From positions 62,001 to 126,000 of the forward strand of contig JAFWBM010000004.1 of the NCBI GenBank assembly GCA_017507105.1: a stretch of DNA of 64,000 bases, in the 5' to 3' direction. The position numbers and the translations under genes are program-made. A model generated the notes under the pieces. The model did not search any database and had not been told where the DNA came from. It was given only the letters and a program-made list of their open reading frames with translations. Of this stretch, positions 36,536-45,208 are shown piece after piece (positions within the stretch are counted from its first letter, which is position 1; each line of letters opens with the position of its first letter). This DNA comes from Bacteroidaceae bacterium (GTDB lineage Bacteria > Bacteroidota > Bacteroidia > Bacteroidales > Bacteroidaceae).

Positions 36536-36838
36536 ATGTTGAAGCATATTGTAATGTGGCGTTTTAAAGATGGCGCTAAAGGAAAGAGCAGAGTGCAGCA
36601 TGCCACTTGGGTTAAAGAGCACCTTGAGGCTCTTATGGGTGTGGTGCCACAGATTCGTTCTATAGAGGTGGGTGTGGCATCCTACCAATCAGATACCTCT
36701 TACGATGCAGTTCTTATATCTACATTCGATAATAAGGAGGCTTTGGATAGTTATAAGGTGCATCCTGCTCACATGGCCGTAGCCCAATATTGTGAAGAGG
36801 TACGAGAAAGTCGTGTGGATATCGACTACGAAGTATAA
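36536..36838 (+). CDS. Dabb-family (stress-responsive A/B barrel) protein
   Basis: A 100-residue single-domain protein. HIVMWRFKDGAKGKSR at the start, IEVGVASYQSD in the middle and YKVHPAHMAVAQY near the end are the conserved points of the Dabb dimeric alpha/beta barrel. The domain occurs in stress proteins and polyketide cyclases; in stand-alone bacterial form its role is unknown. It lies between trmB and mrp in the same direction. Confidence 0.88.
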   Translation: MLKHIVMWRFKDGAKGKSRVQHATWVKEHLEALMGVVPQIRSIEVGVASYQSDTSYDAVLISTFDNKEALDSYKVHPAHMAVAQYCEEVRESRVDIDYEV

Positions 36839-36862
36839 ATATTATAAACATTGAAAATAACT

Positions 36863-37969
36863 ATGGCATTATATCCCAAATTGATTCTTGACGCTCTTGA
36901 GAAGGTGCGTTATCCTGGTAACGGTAAGAACCTTGTAGAGGCCGAGATGGTAGATGATAATATACGTATAGATGGGAATAAGGTATCGTTCTCGCTTATA
37001 TTCGAGAAACCTACGGACCCTTTTATGCGTTCGGTTGTAAAGTCGGCCGAGGCTGCTATTCTTACTTACGTTGGTAAAGATGTAGATATTGTTGGTAACA
37101 TAAGTGTTGTGAGCCGTCAACAGATGCGTCCCGAGGTTGGTAAATTCCTGCCTCAAGTGAAGAATGTAATTGCTATATCATCGGGTAAGGGTGGCGTAGG
37201 AAAATCTACAGTGTCGGCCAATCTTGCAATAGCTCTTGCCCGCTTGGGTTACAAAGTAGGTTTGCTTGATGCCGATATATTCGGTCCATCAATACCTAAG
37301 ATGTTCAGTGTAGAGGATGAGCGTCCTTATAGCGAGAATAAAGATGGTCGTGATCTTATACTTCCTATTGAGAAATATGGAGTGAAGATGCTCTCCATTG
37401 GTTTCTTTGTAGATCCCGAACAGGCAATATTGTGGCGAGGTGGAATGGCAAGTAATGCCTTAAAGCAACTTATAGCCGATGCGGATTGGGGTGACCTCGA
37501 TTATTTCCTAATAGACCTTCCTCCCGGCACTAGTGATATTCATCTGACTATTGTTCAATGTCTTGCGCTGACAGGTGCAGTTGTGGTGACTACTCCACAA
37601 GAGGTGGCACTTGCTGCAGCCATCAAGGGTGTTAATATGTTCATTAATGATAAGGTGGGTGTTCCTATCCTTGGTGTAGTTGAGAATATGGCTTGGTTTA
37701 CTCCTGCCGAGTTGCCTAATAATAAGTATTATATTTTTGGTCGTGAAGGTGGAAAGCGTATGGCCGAGGCGTATGGAATTCCTTTAATTGGTCAGATACC
37801 TCTTGTCCAGAGTATCTGCGAGAGTGGCGATGAGGGTATACCCATTGCAATGAAGGCCGAGACTCCCGACGGTCAGGCATTCCTCTCTCTAGCTGCTACA
37901 TTGGTGGAGCAGACTAAACGCAGGAATAGTGAGCTTCCTCCTACCAAGATTGTAGATACACATTCGTAA
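36863..37969 (+). CDS. mrp: Mrp/ApbC/NBP35-type Fe-S cluster carrier ATPase
   Basis: A 368-residue cytoplasmic P-loop ATPase thought to deliver Fe-S clusters. An N-terminal MIP18-like domain (about 1-90) precedes the deviant Walker A motif [11 protein letters not shown] (near 104). [12 protein letters not shown] and [12 protein letters not shown] follow. The usual CxxC after ENM (as in ENMSYF-CPHC proteins) is missing: here the stretch reads [20 protein letters not shown], so cluster binding must differ. I started at ATG 36863 rather than TTG 36851. Confidence 0.92.
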   Translation: MALYPKLILDALEKVRYPGNGKNLVEAEMVDDNIRIDGNKVSFSLIFEKPTDPFMRSVVKSAEAAILTYVGKDVDIVGNISVVSRQQMRPEVGKFLPQVKNVIAISSGKGGVGKSTVSANLAIALARLGYKVGLLDADIFGPSIPKMFSVEDERPYSENKDGRDLILPIEKYGVKMLSIGFFVDPEQAILWRGGMASNALKQLIADADWGDLDYFLIDLPPGTSDIHLTIVQCLALTGAVVVTTPQEVALAAAIKGVNMFINDKVGVPILGVVENMAWFTPAELPNNKYYIFGREGGKRMAEAYGIPLIGQIPLVQSICESGDEGIPIAMKAETPDGQAFLSLAATLVEQTKRRNSELPPTKIVDTHS

Positions 37970-37986
37970 TAAATTTAAGGACAATA

Positions 37987-38014
37987 AAAATCCTCCCGGT
38001 TGGGAGGATTTTTT
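37987..38014. terminator. Terminator after mrp
   Basis: An 11-bp stem (AAAATCCTCCC at 37987-37997, complement at 38002-38012) with loop GGTT and a T run to 38014. It may also serve the convergent sigma-factor operon. Confidence 0.9.
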
Positions 38015-38067
38015 AATTAATATAAATACTCCTAAGTTATGCACAGATATTATCCGATTAAGATAAT

Positions 38068-38391
38068 CTACATAGTAAAAAGAAGCTCGGTGTTTATATC
38101 ATCTTGAGCAATACTGTATCCGCTGTATGCAAGAGTATCTATACTTGCCGAGAAATCGCTACTAGATGTATTATAAAAATCATTGGGGGTGGCAAACCCC
38201 ACTATAAAACCTATGAGTGAAGCAGCCACCAACCAGTATGGTGATATTAGATGGTTACTGTTAGAGCGATGTTGTTTGGGGGTTACAATCGGTAATTCTA
38301 TACTTTCTTCTAATTTGTTACGCTCGTTACGAAGAAGAGATAATATGCGTTGTGTCTCCTCTTCTCTTTCTGTTTCATTCTTCTTTATCAT
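38068..38391 (-). CDS. Small membrane protein downstream of sigma factor, possible anti-sigma
   Basis: A 107-residue protein: a charged N-terminal half (about 1-50, KKNETEREEETQRILSLLR), one membrane helix (about 51-67, YWLVAASLIGFIVGFA), and a short outer tail. This cytoplasm-helix-periplasm layout and its place 12 bases after the sigma factor reading frame suggest an anti-sigma or sigma-associated protein. There is no zinc-binding HxxxCxxC motif, so it is not a typical ZAS anti-sigma. Function is inferred. Confidence 0.7.
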   Translation of the reverse strand: MIKKNETEREEETQRILSLLRNERNKLEESIELPIVTPKQHRSNSNHLISPYWLVAASLIGFIVGFATPNDFYNTSSSDFSASIDTLAYSGYSIAQDDINTELLFTM

Positions 38392-38403
38392 AACAAAACT
38401 ATT

Positions 38404-38961
38404 TTAAAGGTTATACTTACTCATTTTCTCTTTAACAGTCGCAAGAGCATAATGCAATCGAGATTTTACTGTACCTTCTGGAACGCCTGTTATTTGTGCA
38501 ACTTCTGATGTTGGCAACTCTTAAATATAACGTAATATAAATACCTCGCGTTGTACTTGTGGCAGTTTATCAATTATGTGGTGCAATATACGGGTCAGAT
38601 ATTCGCTATCCTGTAGCATTGGTTGCTCCTCGCTCTCTTCTTTGCAATATAAAGCCTCGAACCTCATTCTTACATTTCGATGCCTAAGCTCATTCTTACA
38701 TATATTGTAAGCTATTGAATAGAGCCAGCTGCTGAAACATTCGCCATTATAGTTTCTTCTATACTCGTAAACGCGTATAAAAAGTTCCTGTATATAATCT
38801 TTGGCCTCATCAACACTGCAAGCCAGCATACGAATAAAGAAACCGCACAATCGTCTGCCATAGCGATTATATAACATATCGAAAGCTACATCGTTGTCAC
38901 TTGCAACAGAAAGCATCAGTTTCTCATCGTTTTCACAGCTATTCGTCAAGTTCATATTCAT
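38404..38961 (-). pseudogene. ECF-type sigma-70 factor interrupted by in-frame TAA
   Basis: From ATG 38959-38961 the frame runs 146 codons through region 2 (IQELFIRVYEYRRNYNG, WLYSIAYNICKNELR) and into region 4 (LPQVQREVFILRYI), then hits TAA at 38521-38523. The same frame continues for 38 codons: ELPTSEVAQITGVPEGTVKS is the region 4.2 helix-turn-helix, and it stops at TAA 38404-38406. The whole would be 185 residues, normal for an ECF factor. In relatives the stop position is usually Glu, so GAA to TAA would explain it. Without the tail the protein cannot read a -35 element. Mutation, assembly error or read-through are all open. Confidence 0.85.
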
Positions 38962-40102
38962 AATAGTAGTTCCTTAACTGTTCATCAATGGCTGTATTGT
39001 TGCTTACTATCCCTTTGAGTAATGTGTACAACCTATTATACTCGGTTTGCTTGCCACGCTCTTTGTAGTATCGTAATAGTGACTTAAAGGCTGTTATGTA
39101 ATTCATCTTTAGACGCTCATATATGGGGTAGTCGTTGTTAAAACCTTCTATAAGATAGTCCAATAGATAAACATTCTCGAAATTACGTCTTTTAACAGCT
39201 ATGTTATCATATGGCTGTACACTATAGCGAAATACCAATCCTTCGCAATATAGTTTATCGATAAATGAAGGTAGTTTACTGCTCGATGAATAATATGCAG
39301 GGCGCTCACATTGTTCTATTATACGCAGGCAGGCCTCCTCGTTGCTTATATATCTGCCCGTTCCATTATCGTAAGCCACATCTTTGATAGGCTCAATACC
39401 TAACTTTTTGCAAATATAGTTACGATACTCTTCAACATATAAAAGTGGTGTAGATATAGTTACAATGTTTTTGAAGAGTCCTTTCGCATGCTGCAAAATG
39501 AGGTAAGCATATGTAGGTGTGTCTCCTGTAGCAAATAGGATTGCATTCTGTGGTAACCCTGCAAGTTCGTTGTAAAAATGGTTCAATATGCTTGGTGGAA
39601 AGTCGCGACTCTCGTACCAACGCCTGCAAATATCGGCAATAAGGGTCTCTTCATGGGGGTATTCTATAAGCAGAAATCCAAGATAATTCTCATAGAACTC
39701 AACTCTTTGCGGATATGCTTTAATAGTGTGTAACACCTTGTCAATCAGTTGCTTGTCGTTGAATGTGGGGTCGTTCCTTCTTATATAATACTCCATGATA
39801 TAACGTGTGGGGCATGTGGGCATTGTTGCAATAAGCTCCTTTACGGCATTGTTGCGTTGTTCCAATGCTATCTTGCTGCTATCGAATACGCTTATATAAT
39901 GCAAAGCCTTAAGATAGTTGTGCCATGCTGTTTCGTTTTTGTTGTCCTTGTTAATGCTCTCTTGCCACAAAGTTGCCTGTTTCTTGTACCATTCTACCGA
40001 ATGTCTTACTCTAGTGTAACTCTCTACTTTTTGCGGTTCCGCAGTTTGTGCCGATAGTGTTTGCGCGCATAATATAAACGCAATGATAATGATATTCTTC
40101 AT
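38939..40102 (-). CDS. Periplasmic protein of unknown function preceding the sigma factor
   Basis: A 387-residue protein with a signal peptide (MKNIIIIAFILCAQTLSAQ). The rest is helical with TPR-like spacing in the first half (TLWQESINKDNKNETAWHNY) and ends in a Glu/Tyr-rich tail. I do not recognise a family. Its stop overlaps the sigma-factor start by 23 bases, so the pair is co-translated; genes this tightly linked to ECF factors often sense or respond to the same signal. Confidence 0.78.
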   Translation of the reverse strand: MKNIIIIAFILCAQTLSAQTAEPQKVESYTRVRHSVEWYKKQATLWQESINKDNKNETAWHNYLKALHYISVFDSSKIALEQRNNAVKELIATMPTCPTRYIMEYYIRRNDPTFNDKQLIDKVLHTIKAYPQRVEFYENYLGFLLIEYPHEETLIADICRRWYESRDFPPSILNHFYNELAGLPQNAILFATGDTPTYAYLILQHAKGLFKNIVTISTPLLYVEEYRNYICKKLGIEPIKDVAYDNGTGRYISNEEACLRIIEQCERPAYYSSSSKLPSFIDKLYCEGLVFRYSVQPYDNIAVKRRNFENVYLLDYLIEGFNNDYPIYERLKMNYITAFKSLLRYYKERGKQTEYNRLYTLLKGIVSNNTAIDEQLRNYYYEYELDE

Positions 40103-40170
40103 TCTTAGTTTTAATTTTATTCGTTAGGTTATTCTCGACATTAAAAATTTAAAGTCGAAAGGGTTATTCT

Positions 40171-40188
40171 ATTTGAAACGTTCCAAAT
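40171..40188 (-). promoter_or_regulatory. Near-palindrome upstream of the sigma operon
   Basis: ATTTGAAACGTTCCAAAT is palindromic except for one symmetric pair and is centred on AACGTT. It lies 69 bases before the operon's first ATG. It could be an operator or part of a promoter; a -7 TAnnTTTG box was not found. Confidence 0.4.
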
Positions 40189-40200
40189 GAGCATACACGC

Positions 40201-40237
40201 AAATAATCCCAAGGTTCAAGTTCCTCGGGATTATTTC
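40201..40237 (-). terminator. Possible terminator of the lpxK-punA-thiL operon
   Basis: A 10-bp stem (AAATAATCCC 40201-40210, GGGATTATTT 40228-40237) with a 17-base loop, downstream of the minus-strand Imm17-like gene. The large loop makes this a moderate call. Confidence 0.5.
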
Positions 40238-40267
40238 TCAAACTTTTTTATAATAAACGAAATTTAA

Positions 40268-40489
40268 TTATAGAAAGCTCTTTACATGGTAATAGAAATA
40301 TATAGCTGCAACGATAAGCAGTACACCTATGAACCCATAAAGCCAACGGCTTTTGGTGCGACCCAATCGTGCCACGACCAACGTAGCATTATGTGATGCG
40401 AAGAACCACTCCCAATTCAGCAGTGCAGCCAACAGAGCTATAATACCGGCAAGCAAAAATATTGTTTGTATTATATTGTGAAGTATCAT
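40268..40489 (-). CDS. Imm17-like small membrane protein
   Basis: A 73-residue protein with two membrane helices (about 8-24 and 50-68). The sequence between them, NWEWFFASHNATLVVARLGR, holds the FF-[A-Z]3-[KRH] stretch and the LGR typical of the Imm17 family, named as putative toxin immunity proteins but mostly found as stand-alone genes. No toxin gene is present here. It sits 2 bases after thiL, so it is probably co-transcribed as a housekeeping membrane protein. Confidence 0.72.
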   Translation of the reverse strand: MILHNIIQTIFLLAGIIALLAALLNWEWFFASHNATLVVARLGRTKSRWLYGFIGVLLIVAAIYFYYHVKSFL

Positions 40490-40491
40490 AT

Positions 40492-41532
40492 TTATTCGGC
40501 ACTCTCTATTGCCCAGCCTTGTGCCTTGAGCTCCATTTCTACTCCGTCGCGAGTTATCATGGCATTACCCATGCTCTGATCTACAATGTGGCCTATGATA
40601 TGTACGTCACTCATTGATGCAACCTTCTCGTGGTCGGCAATGGGTACTGTAAACAGCAACTCGTAGTCTTCACCACCATTAAGCGCGCATGTAATAACAT
40701 TCAGGTTTAGTTCCTCTGCCATAATTGCTGTCTGGTAGTCAATAGGAATACGCTCTTCATATATACGACATCCTACTTTGCTCTGTTTGCAGATATGCAT
40801 AAGTTCGGATGAAAGTCCGTCTGATACATCAATCATAGATGTGGGTATAACCATCTCCTTTCGCAGGCGCTCTATAATATCCTTTCGGGCTTCGGGCTTA
40901 AGCTGGCGTTCCAAGATATACTCTTTCCCTGCAAAGTCGGGCTGTATGTCTTTCCCGGCAGTCGCAATCTTTTCACGTTCAAGAAGTTGTAGCCCCATAT
41001 ATGCAGCTCCCAGGTTGCCGCTTACGCATATAAGGTCGGTCTCCTTGGCACCATTGCGCTTTATCGAACTCCCTTTGGAGGCTGTGCCTATTGCAGTGAT
41101 GCTTATGGCAAGTCCTGTAATTGACGCAGAGGTGTCGCCTCCTATAATGTCTACATTATGCTGTTGGCATGCAATCTTCAGACCGTCGTAGAAATCTTCC
41201 ATGTCCTCTATGCAGAATTTTTTGCTGAGAGCCAACGAAACGGTTATCTGTTTGGGTGTTCCGTTCATCGCATATATATCCGAGAAATTTATCATGGCCG
41301 CTTTGTAGCCGAGATGTTTCAATGGTACATATGTCAGGTCGAAGTGTATTCCCTCCATGAGCAGATCTGTAGTAACGAGTACCTCGTTCTCGTTGTCGAA
41401 TTGCAGAATGGCTGCATCGTCCCCTACACCTTTTATGCTCTCCTTATTTGTGCAGGTGATGTCTGATGTAAGGTGCTCTATAAGCCCAAATTCGCCAATG
41501 GTCGAAATTTCGGTTCTTTTGCTGGTGTTCAT
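40492..41532 (-). CDS. thiL: Thiamine-monophosphate kinase
   Basis: A 346-residue ATP-dependent kinase making thiamine pyrophosphate, the cofactor of nifJ among others. Motifs: IGEFGLIEHL at the N terminus, GVGDDAAIL (near 36-44), VTTDLLMEGIHFDL, INFSDIYAMNGTP and the late DVSDGLSSELMHI and NGGEDYELLFTV. All metal-binding Asp residues appear present. It lies downstream of punA, separated by about 70 bases with a small GC-rich hairpin. Confidence 0.94.
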   Translation of the reverse strand: MNTSKRTEISTIGEFGLIEHLTSDITCTNKESIKGVGDDAAILQFDNENEVLVTTDLLMEGIHFDLTYVPLKHLGYKAAMINFSDIYAMNGTPKQITVSLALSKKFCIEDMEDFYDGLKIACQQHNVDIIGGDTSASITGLAISITAIGTASKGSSIKRNGAKETDLICVSGNLGAAYMGLQLLEREKIATAGKDIQPDFAGKEYILERQLKPEARKDIIERLRKEMVIPTSMIDVSDGLSSELMHICKQSKVGCRIYEERIPIDYQTAIMAEELNLNVITCALNGGEDYELLFTVPIADHEKVASMSDVHIIGHIVDQSMGNAMITRDGVEMELKAQGWAIESAE

Positions 41533-41603
41533 GGTTTGTTATATGTTAGAACTCCCGGCCCCGAGTATGTGTCAGAGCCGGGAAATTATCCTTAATCAAT
41601 TGA

Positions 41604-42413
41604 TTATGCTCTGTTTACTATCTCGCGGAAGATGGTTGTCATACGGGGCTGTGCCTCGTCTGCAGCTTTTTGTACCTCCTCGTGGCTTACTTCTACTACA
41701 ACACCCTCTATACCAAGGTCGGTAATTACCGAGATACCGAATACGCGTATACCGCAGTGGCGAGCAACTATTACTTCGGGTACTGTGGACATGCCGACTG
41801 CGTCACCACCCATGCGGTGGAACATTACATACTCGGCAGGTGTTTCAAATGTTGGGCCCTGTGTTCCCAAATATACACCTTCTACAACGCGTATACCTTT
41901 CTCTGCAGCAATCTCTTTTGCCATAGCAATAAGTTCGGGGCTATATGTCTTGCTCATATCGGGGAAACGGTCGCCATAAGGTATATTCTTGCCACGCAAG
42001 GGATGCTCGGGGAATGTGTTTATGTGGTCGGTAATAATCATTAAGTCTCCGATTAAGAAATTGGGATTCATCCCACCTGCAGCATTAGATACAAAGAGTG
42101 TCTTTATGCCAAGTTCGCGCATTACACGTACGGGGAATGTTACCTCTTTCATCGAGTAGCCCTCGTAGTAGTGGAAACGTCCTTGCATAGCCATAATCTC
42201 TTTATCACCCAATTTTCCGAAGATAAGTTTTCCCGAGTGACCCTCTACTGTTGATAGTGGGAAATTGGGAATATCCTTATATTCAATTTCGTATTTATCG
42301 GTAATTTCGTTTACCAAACTCCCAAGCCCTGTGCCAAGAATGATTGCTGTCTCGGGGTTGGTTGTCATCTTCGATTTAAGAAAATCTGCTGTTTCTTGAA
42401 TTTTTTGCAACAT
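41604..42413 (-). CDS. punA: Purine-nucleoside phosphorylase
   Basis: A 269-residue trimeric-type PNP that splits inosine and guanosine with phosphate for purine salvage. Motifs: ILGTGLGSLVNEI (near 25), MQGRFHYYEGYSM (near 75), VSNAAGGMNP, and the substrate-binding GPTFETPAEYVMFHRMGGDAVGMSTVPE region (near 185-210) including MGGDAVGMSTVPEVI. The start overlaps the end of lpxK by 38 bases. Confidence 0.95.
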   Translation of the reverse strand: MLQKIQETADFLKSKMTTNPETAIILGTGLGSLVNEITDKYEIEYKDIPNFPLSTVEGHSGKLIFGKLGDKEIMAMQGRFHYYEGYSMKEVTFPVRVMRELGIKTLFVSNAAGGMNPNFLIGDLMIITDHINTFPEHPLRGKNIPYGDRFPDMSKTYSPELIAMAKEIAAEKGIRVVEGVYLGTQGPTFETPAEYVMFHRMGGDAVGMSTVPEVIVARHCGIRVFGISVITDLGIEGVVVEVSHEEVQKAADEAQPRMTTIFREIVNRA

Positions 42414-43458
42414 AATCTAAAACTATTTGGTTTAACATATTCTGTTTATTGTCAAGTATGGCAACCTCGATGGGTATGACATACATTTTCTCTTTTATGG
42501 AATCCAGAAGTTGCTTGTGTCCTTGCAATCTTGTGGCATCTTTTTCGGTTGTTATTATAATGCTTTCTTTGGATAGTCCGGCCATGTTATCACATATCTC
42601 TTGTAGCTCTTTCTCTGTGAAAATATGGTGGTCGGGGAACTGCATTAGTGTGACAGATGCTCCCAAACTCTCCAGATACGATTTAAGAGGAGCCGGCCTT
42701 GCTATACCTGTAATAAGAACTATATCCATTCCCTCCTTCAATTCAACGCTTTTGCAGTTCTCTCGGAAGAGAGGATATACGGCCCCATACTGCATCGTAG
42801 AGAAAAATATGGGACTCTTTTTTTTGTTGAGCAACTTCTTGCTACACTCCTCGATTTTTTCTCTTTCTATTTCTGTCGGGCACTTTGTTACTATTATTAT
42901 ATCGGCACGTTCTATGCCGGCAACCGATTCTCTTAATCGTCCTATGGGTAAGACTGAGTCGCGCCACAAAGGTCTGTTTATGTCTACAAGCAAAATGTTG
43001 AGTCCTGCTTTTACGTATCTGTGCTGATATGCATCGTCAAGCAGTATTACCTGTAATGTGCTGTCCAATTTCAGCAGAGTCTCAATTCCGTGCACTCTCT
43101 TCTCGTCTACAGCAACTGTTATGTCATTGAACTTCTGTTTTATCTGATATGGTTCGTCTCCTATTTGTTGCATGCCTGTGGAGTTCTCAGCCTTTATGAA
43201 TCCTTTGCTTCGTCTGCCATATCCTCTGCTGAGTACCGCGCTCCTGTACTTTTTTTTCAGTAATCTTATCAAGTATTCAGTGTGTGGGGTCTTGCCAGTG
43301 CCACCTACGGTAATGTTGCCGATACATATGACTGGTATCTCAAATGATCTGCTCTCTATAATTCCCCGATCGAAAGCTCGATTCCTTAACCATGTAACCC
43401 AATGATAGGGGTTAATCATATCAAATACTCTGTATATGGATTCAATGAATGAGGGCAT
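42376..43458 (-). CDS. lpxK: Tetraacyldisaccharide 4'-kinase
   Basis: A 360-residue inner-membrane kinase of lipid A synthesis. After an N-terminal membrane-associated helix, the P-loop VGGTGKTPHTEYLIRLL (near 52-68) and SRGYGRRSKGF are typical, then LLDDAYQHRYVKAGLNILL (catalytic Asp region) and FPDHHIFTEKEL. It is the first gene of the lpxK-punA-thiL-Imm17 group. Presence shows an outer membrane with lipid A. Confidence 0.94.
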   Translation of the reverse strand: MPSFIESIYRVFDMINPYHWVTWLRNRAFDRGIIESRSFEIPVICIGNITVGGTGKTPHTEYLIRLLKKKYRSAVLSRGYGRRSKGFIKAENSTGMQQIGDEPYQIKQKFNDITVAVDEKRVHGIETLLKLDSTLQVILLDDAYQHRYVKAGLNILLVDINRPLWRDSVLPIGRLRESVAGIERADIIIVTKCPTEIEREKIEECSKKLLNKKKSPIFFSTMQYGAVYPLFRENCKSVELKEGMDIVLITGIARPAPLKSYLESLGASVTLMQFPDHHIFTEKELQEICDNMAGLSKESIIITTEKDATRLQGHKQLLDSIKEKMYVIPIEVAILDNKQNMLNQIVLDYVAKNSRNSRFS

Positions 43459-43714
43459 GCTTATATTGTTTGTTATGCTGATGCGAAATTAACGAAAACT
43501 TCTCAACCTTCCGAATCTTTTTAGGTACACTTTACAAAAAAGTGTTACCTATAATAAAATATTCCCTATTTTTAATATGTTTTAGCATTTGGGACAAAGG
43601 TTTTTATCCAAATGTTTACGATATTGAAAAAAAAAAGTTACTTTTGCCCGAAATTGCAGTGTGAATTATATTTTTTTTGTAACTTGCAACCGTTTACGGG
43701 CGATTGCCCCTTAA
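43459..43714. other. Intergenic region between lpxK and tRNA-Ser
   Basis: AT-rich, 256 bases. A bulged inverted repeat AGGTACACTT...AAGTGTTACCT lies at 43524-43553. A -7-like TACTTTTG (43639-43646) probably drives the tRNA; no good -33 TTG was found. No ORF is credible. Confidence 0.4.
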
Positions 43715-43802
43715 GGAAAGGTGCTCGAGTGGCTGAAGAGGCACGCCTGGAAAGCGTGTATACGTCAAAAGCGTATCGGGGGTTCGAATCCCCCTCTTTC
43801 CG
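43715..43802 (+). tRNA. tRNA-Ser(GGA)
   Basis: An 88-base class II tRNA with the long variable arm of serine tRNAs. Acceptor GGAAAGG pairs with TCTTTCC (43715-43721 with 43795-43801), discriminator G. The anticodon loop CTGGAAA carries GGA, closed by CACGC/GCGTG. T stem GGGGG/CCCCC surrounds TTCGAAT. It reads TCC and TCT. Confidence 0.95.
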
Positions 43803-43858
43803 CTATATGACTAATGATATTTAACCTAAAAATAAACAACTTCTAAAAACTTACAAAC

Positions 43859-44677
43859 ATGAAAAAGCTTTTTGCAATCGTTGCAATGGTGGGTATGTTC
43901 GCATTTGGTACTACCCAGGTAATGGCTCAGGATGCTCCTGCAGCAGATGTTCAGACAGAGGCAGTTGATTCAACAGCCACAGTTGAAGAGCCCGCTGAGG
44001 CGGCAGTAGAGGAGCCCGCTCCCGTAGAGGAGGTTCAGACTGAGGGTTTCCACAAGGCTCTTAAGACTAAGTTCATCGAGGGTGATGCTGCGTTTATGTC
44101 ACTCGTTGCTATCGCAATGGTAATCGGTCTTGCTTTCTGTATTGAGCGTATTATCTATTTGAGCCTTGCTCAGGTTAATACAAAGAAGCTCATGGAGGCT
44201 ATTGCTGCAGCTCTTAAGGACAAGGATATCGAGAAGGCTAAGGATATCTGCCGTAACACAGCAGGTCCTGTTGCTTCTATCTGCTATCAGGGTCTTCTTC
44301 GTGCTGATGACGGTCTTGATGTAGTTGAGCGTTCAATCGTTTCTTACGGTGGTGTTAAGGCTGGTGAGCTTGAGAAGGGTTGCTCATGGATTACTCTTTT
44401 CATCGCAATGGCTCCTTCACTCGGATTCTTGGGTACTGTGATCGGTATGGTTATGGCATTTGATACAATCCAGGCAGCTGGTGATATCTCTCCGACAGTC
44501 GTTGCAGGTGGTATGAAGGTCGCTCTTATCACAACTATCTACGGTATCGTGGTAGCTCTTGTTCTTCAGGTGTTCTATAACTTCATCCTTGTTAAGATTG
44601 AGTCTATCAATGCAGATATGGAGGATTCTTCAATTGTTCTCCTCGACTTGCTCACAAAGTACAACGTTAACAAGTAA
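43859..44677 (+). CDS. exbB: MotA/TolQ/ExbB proton-channel protein with signal-like N-terminus
   Basis: A 272-residue inner-membrane subunit of the proton-driven motor for TonB-dependent uptake. A signal-like N terminus (MKKLFAIVAMVGMFAFG, to about VMAQ) leads to an Ala/Glu/Pro-rich periplasmic stretch (about 25-62), then three membrane helices (about 78-100, 165-200, 215-245). MAPSLGFLGTVIGMVMAFDT and KVALITTIYGIVVAL are the ExbB pore motifs. It heads a four-gene operon with two exbD genes. Codons look biased to high expression (many ATC, GGT, CTT). No tonB is nearby. Confidence 0.92.
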   Translation: MKKLFAIVAMVGMFAFGTTQVMAQDAPAADVQTEAVDSTATVEEPAEAAVEEPAPVEEVQTEGFHKALKTKFIEGDAAFMSLVAIAMVIGLAFCIERIIYLSLAQVNTKKLMEAIAAALKDKDIEKAKDICRNTAGPVASICYQGLLRADDGLDVVERSIVSYGGVKAGELEKGCSWITLFIAMAPSLGFLGTVIGMVMAFDTIQAAGDISPTVVAGGMKVALITTIYGIVVALVLQVFYNFILVKIESINADMEDSSIVLLDLLTKYNVNK

Positions 44678-44704
44678 TATTAACAGCTTAATAGAATTAA
44701 AAGT

Positions 44705-45196
44705 ATGAAAGCTGGTAGTGCTGTTTCAATTGCAACCTGGACCTTCCGCGCGTTGATGCTTATCACAGCGGTAGTGTTATGCATGTTCTACTTTGTAGGA
44801 TATGACAATATGAGTCAGGTTGCTGCAGGCATGGTTACCGATCCTGAAAACCTCGATTTGTTGATGTATTGGATGTATGCCCTGCTTGCTATATGTGTTC
44901 TTTCTGTATTTATTTTTACAGTAATTCAGTTCTTCTCAAAACTTAAGGACGATCCCAAGTCGGCTCTTAAGGGTTTGATCTCTTTGGTGTTGCTTGCAGC
45001 TCTATTTGCAGTTGCATATGCTGTATCAGATGATGCTCCCGTAATGAACAACGGTAAGGCATTTACAGATACAGATATACTTAAGATGACTGATGTTTGT
45101 ATCTATGTTCAGTATGTACTTCTTGCTGTTGCTGCATTGTGTACAGTATTGAACCTCTTGGGTATATCAAAGGTATTAAACAGAGTTAAAGCTTAA
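44705..45196 (+). CDS. Four-helix membrane protein within the exbBD operon, function unknown
   Basis: A 163-residue protein with four predicted membrane helices (about 12-32, 55-75, 90-110 and 135-155). Between helix 1 and 2 is a short outward loop (DNMSQVAAGMVTDPENLD), and between 3 and 4 SDDAPVMNNGKAFTD. It has no ExbB or ExbD motif. It lies 27 bases after exbB and 12 bases before exbD, so it is likely an accessory or assembly part of the motor. I know no assigned function. Confidence 0.8.
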   Translation: MKAGSAVSIATWTFRALMLITAVVLCMFYFVGYDNMSQVAAGMVTDPENLDLLMYWMYALLAICVLSVFIFTVIQFFSKLKDDPKSALKGLISLVLLAALFAVAYAVSDDAPVMNNGKAFTDTDILKMTDVCIYVQYVLLAVAALCTVLNLLGISKVLNRVKA

Positions 45197-45208
45197 TTTT
45201 AGAAGAAA

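Noticed and set aside
40268-40489. Toxin-immunity pair around the Imm17-like gene
   Set aside because: No polymorphic toxin or secretion marker lies nearby; the gene sits in a lipid A and nucleotide-metabolism operon.
41546-41580. GC-rich hairpin between punA and thiL as a terminator
   Set aside because: The stem is only about 7 bp, with a large loop and no T tract; the two genes are likely co-transcribed.
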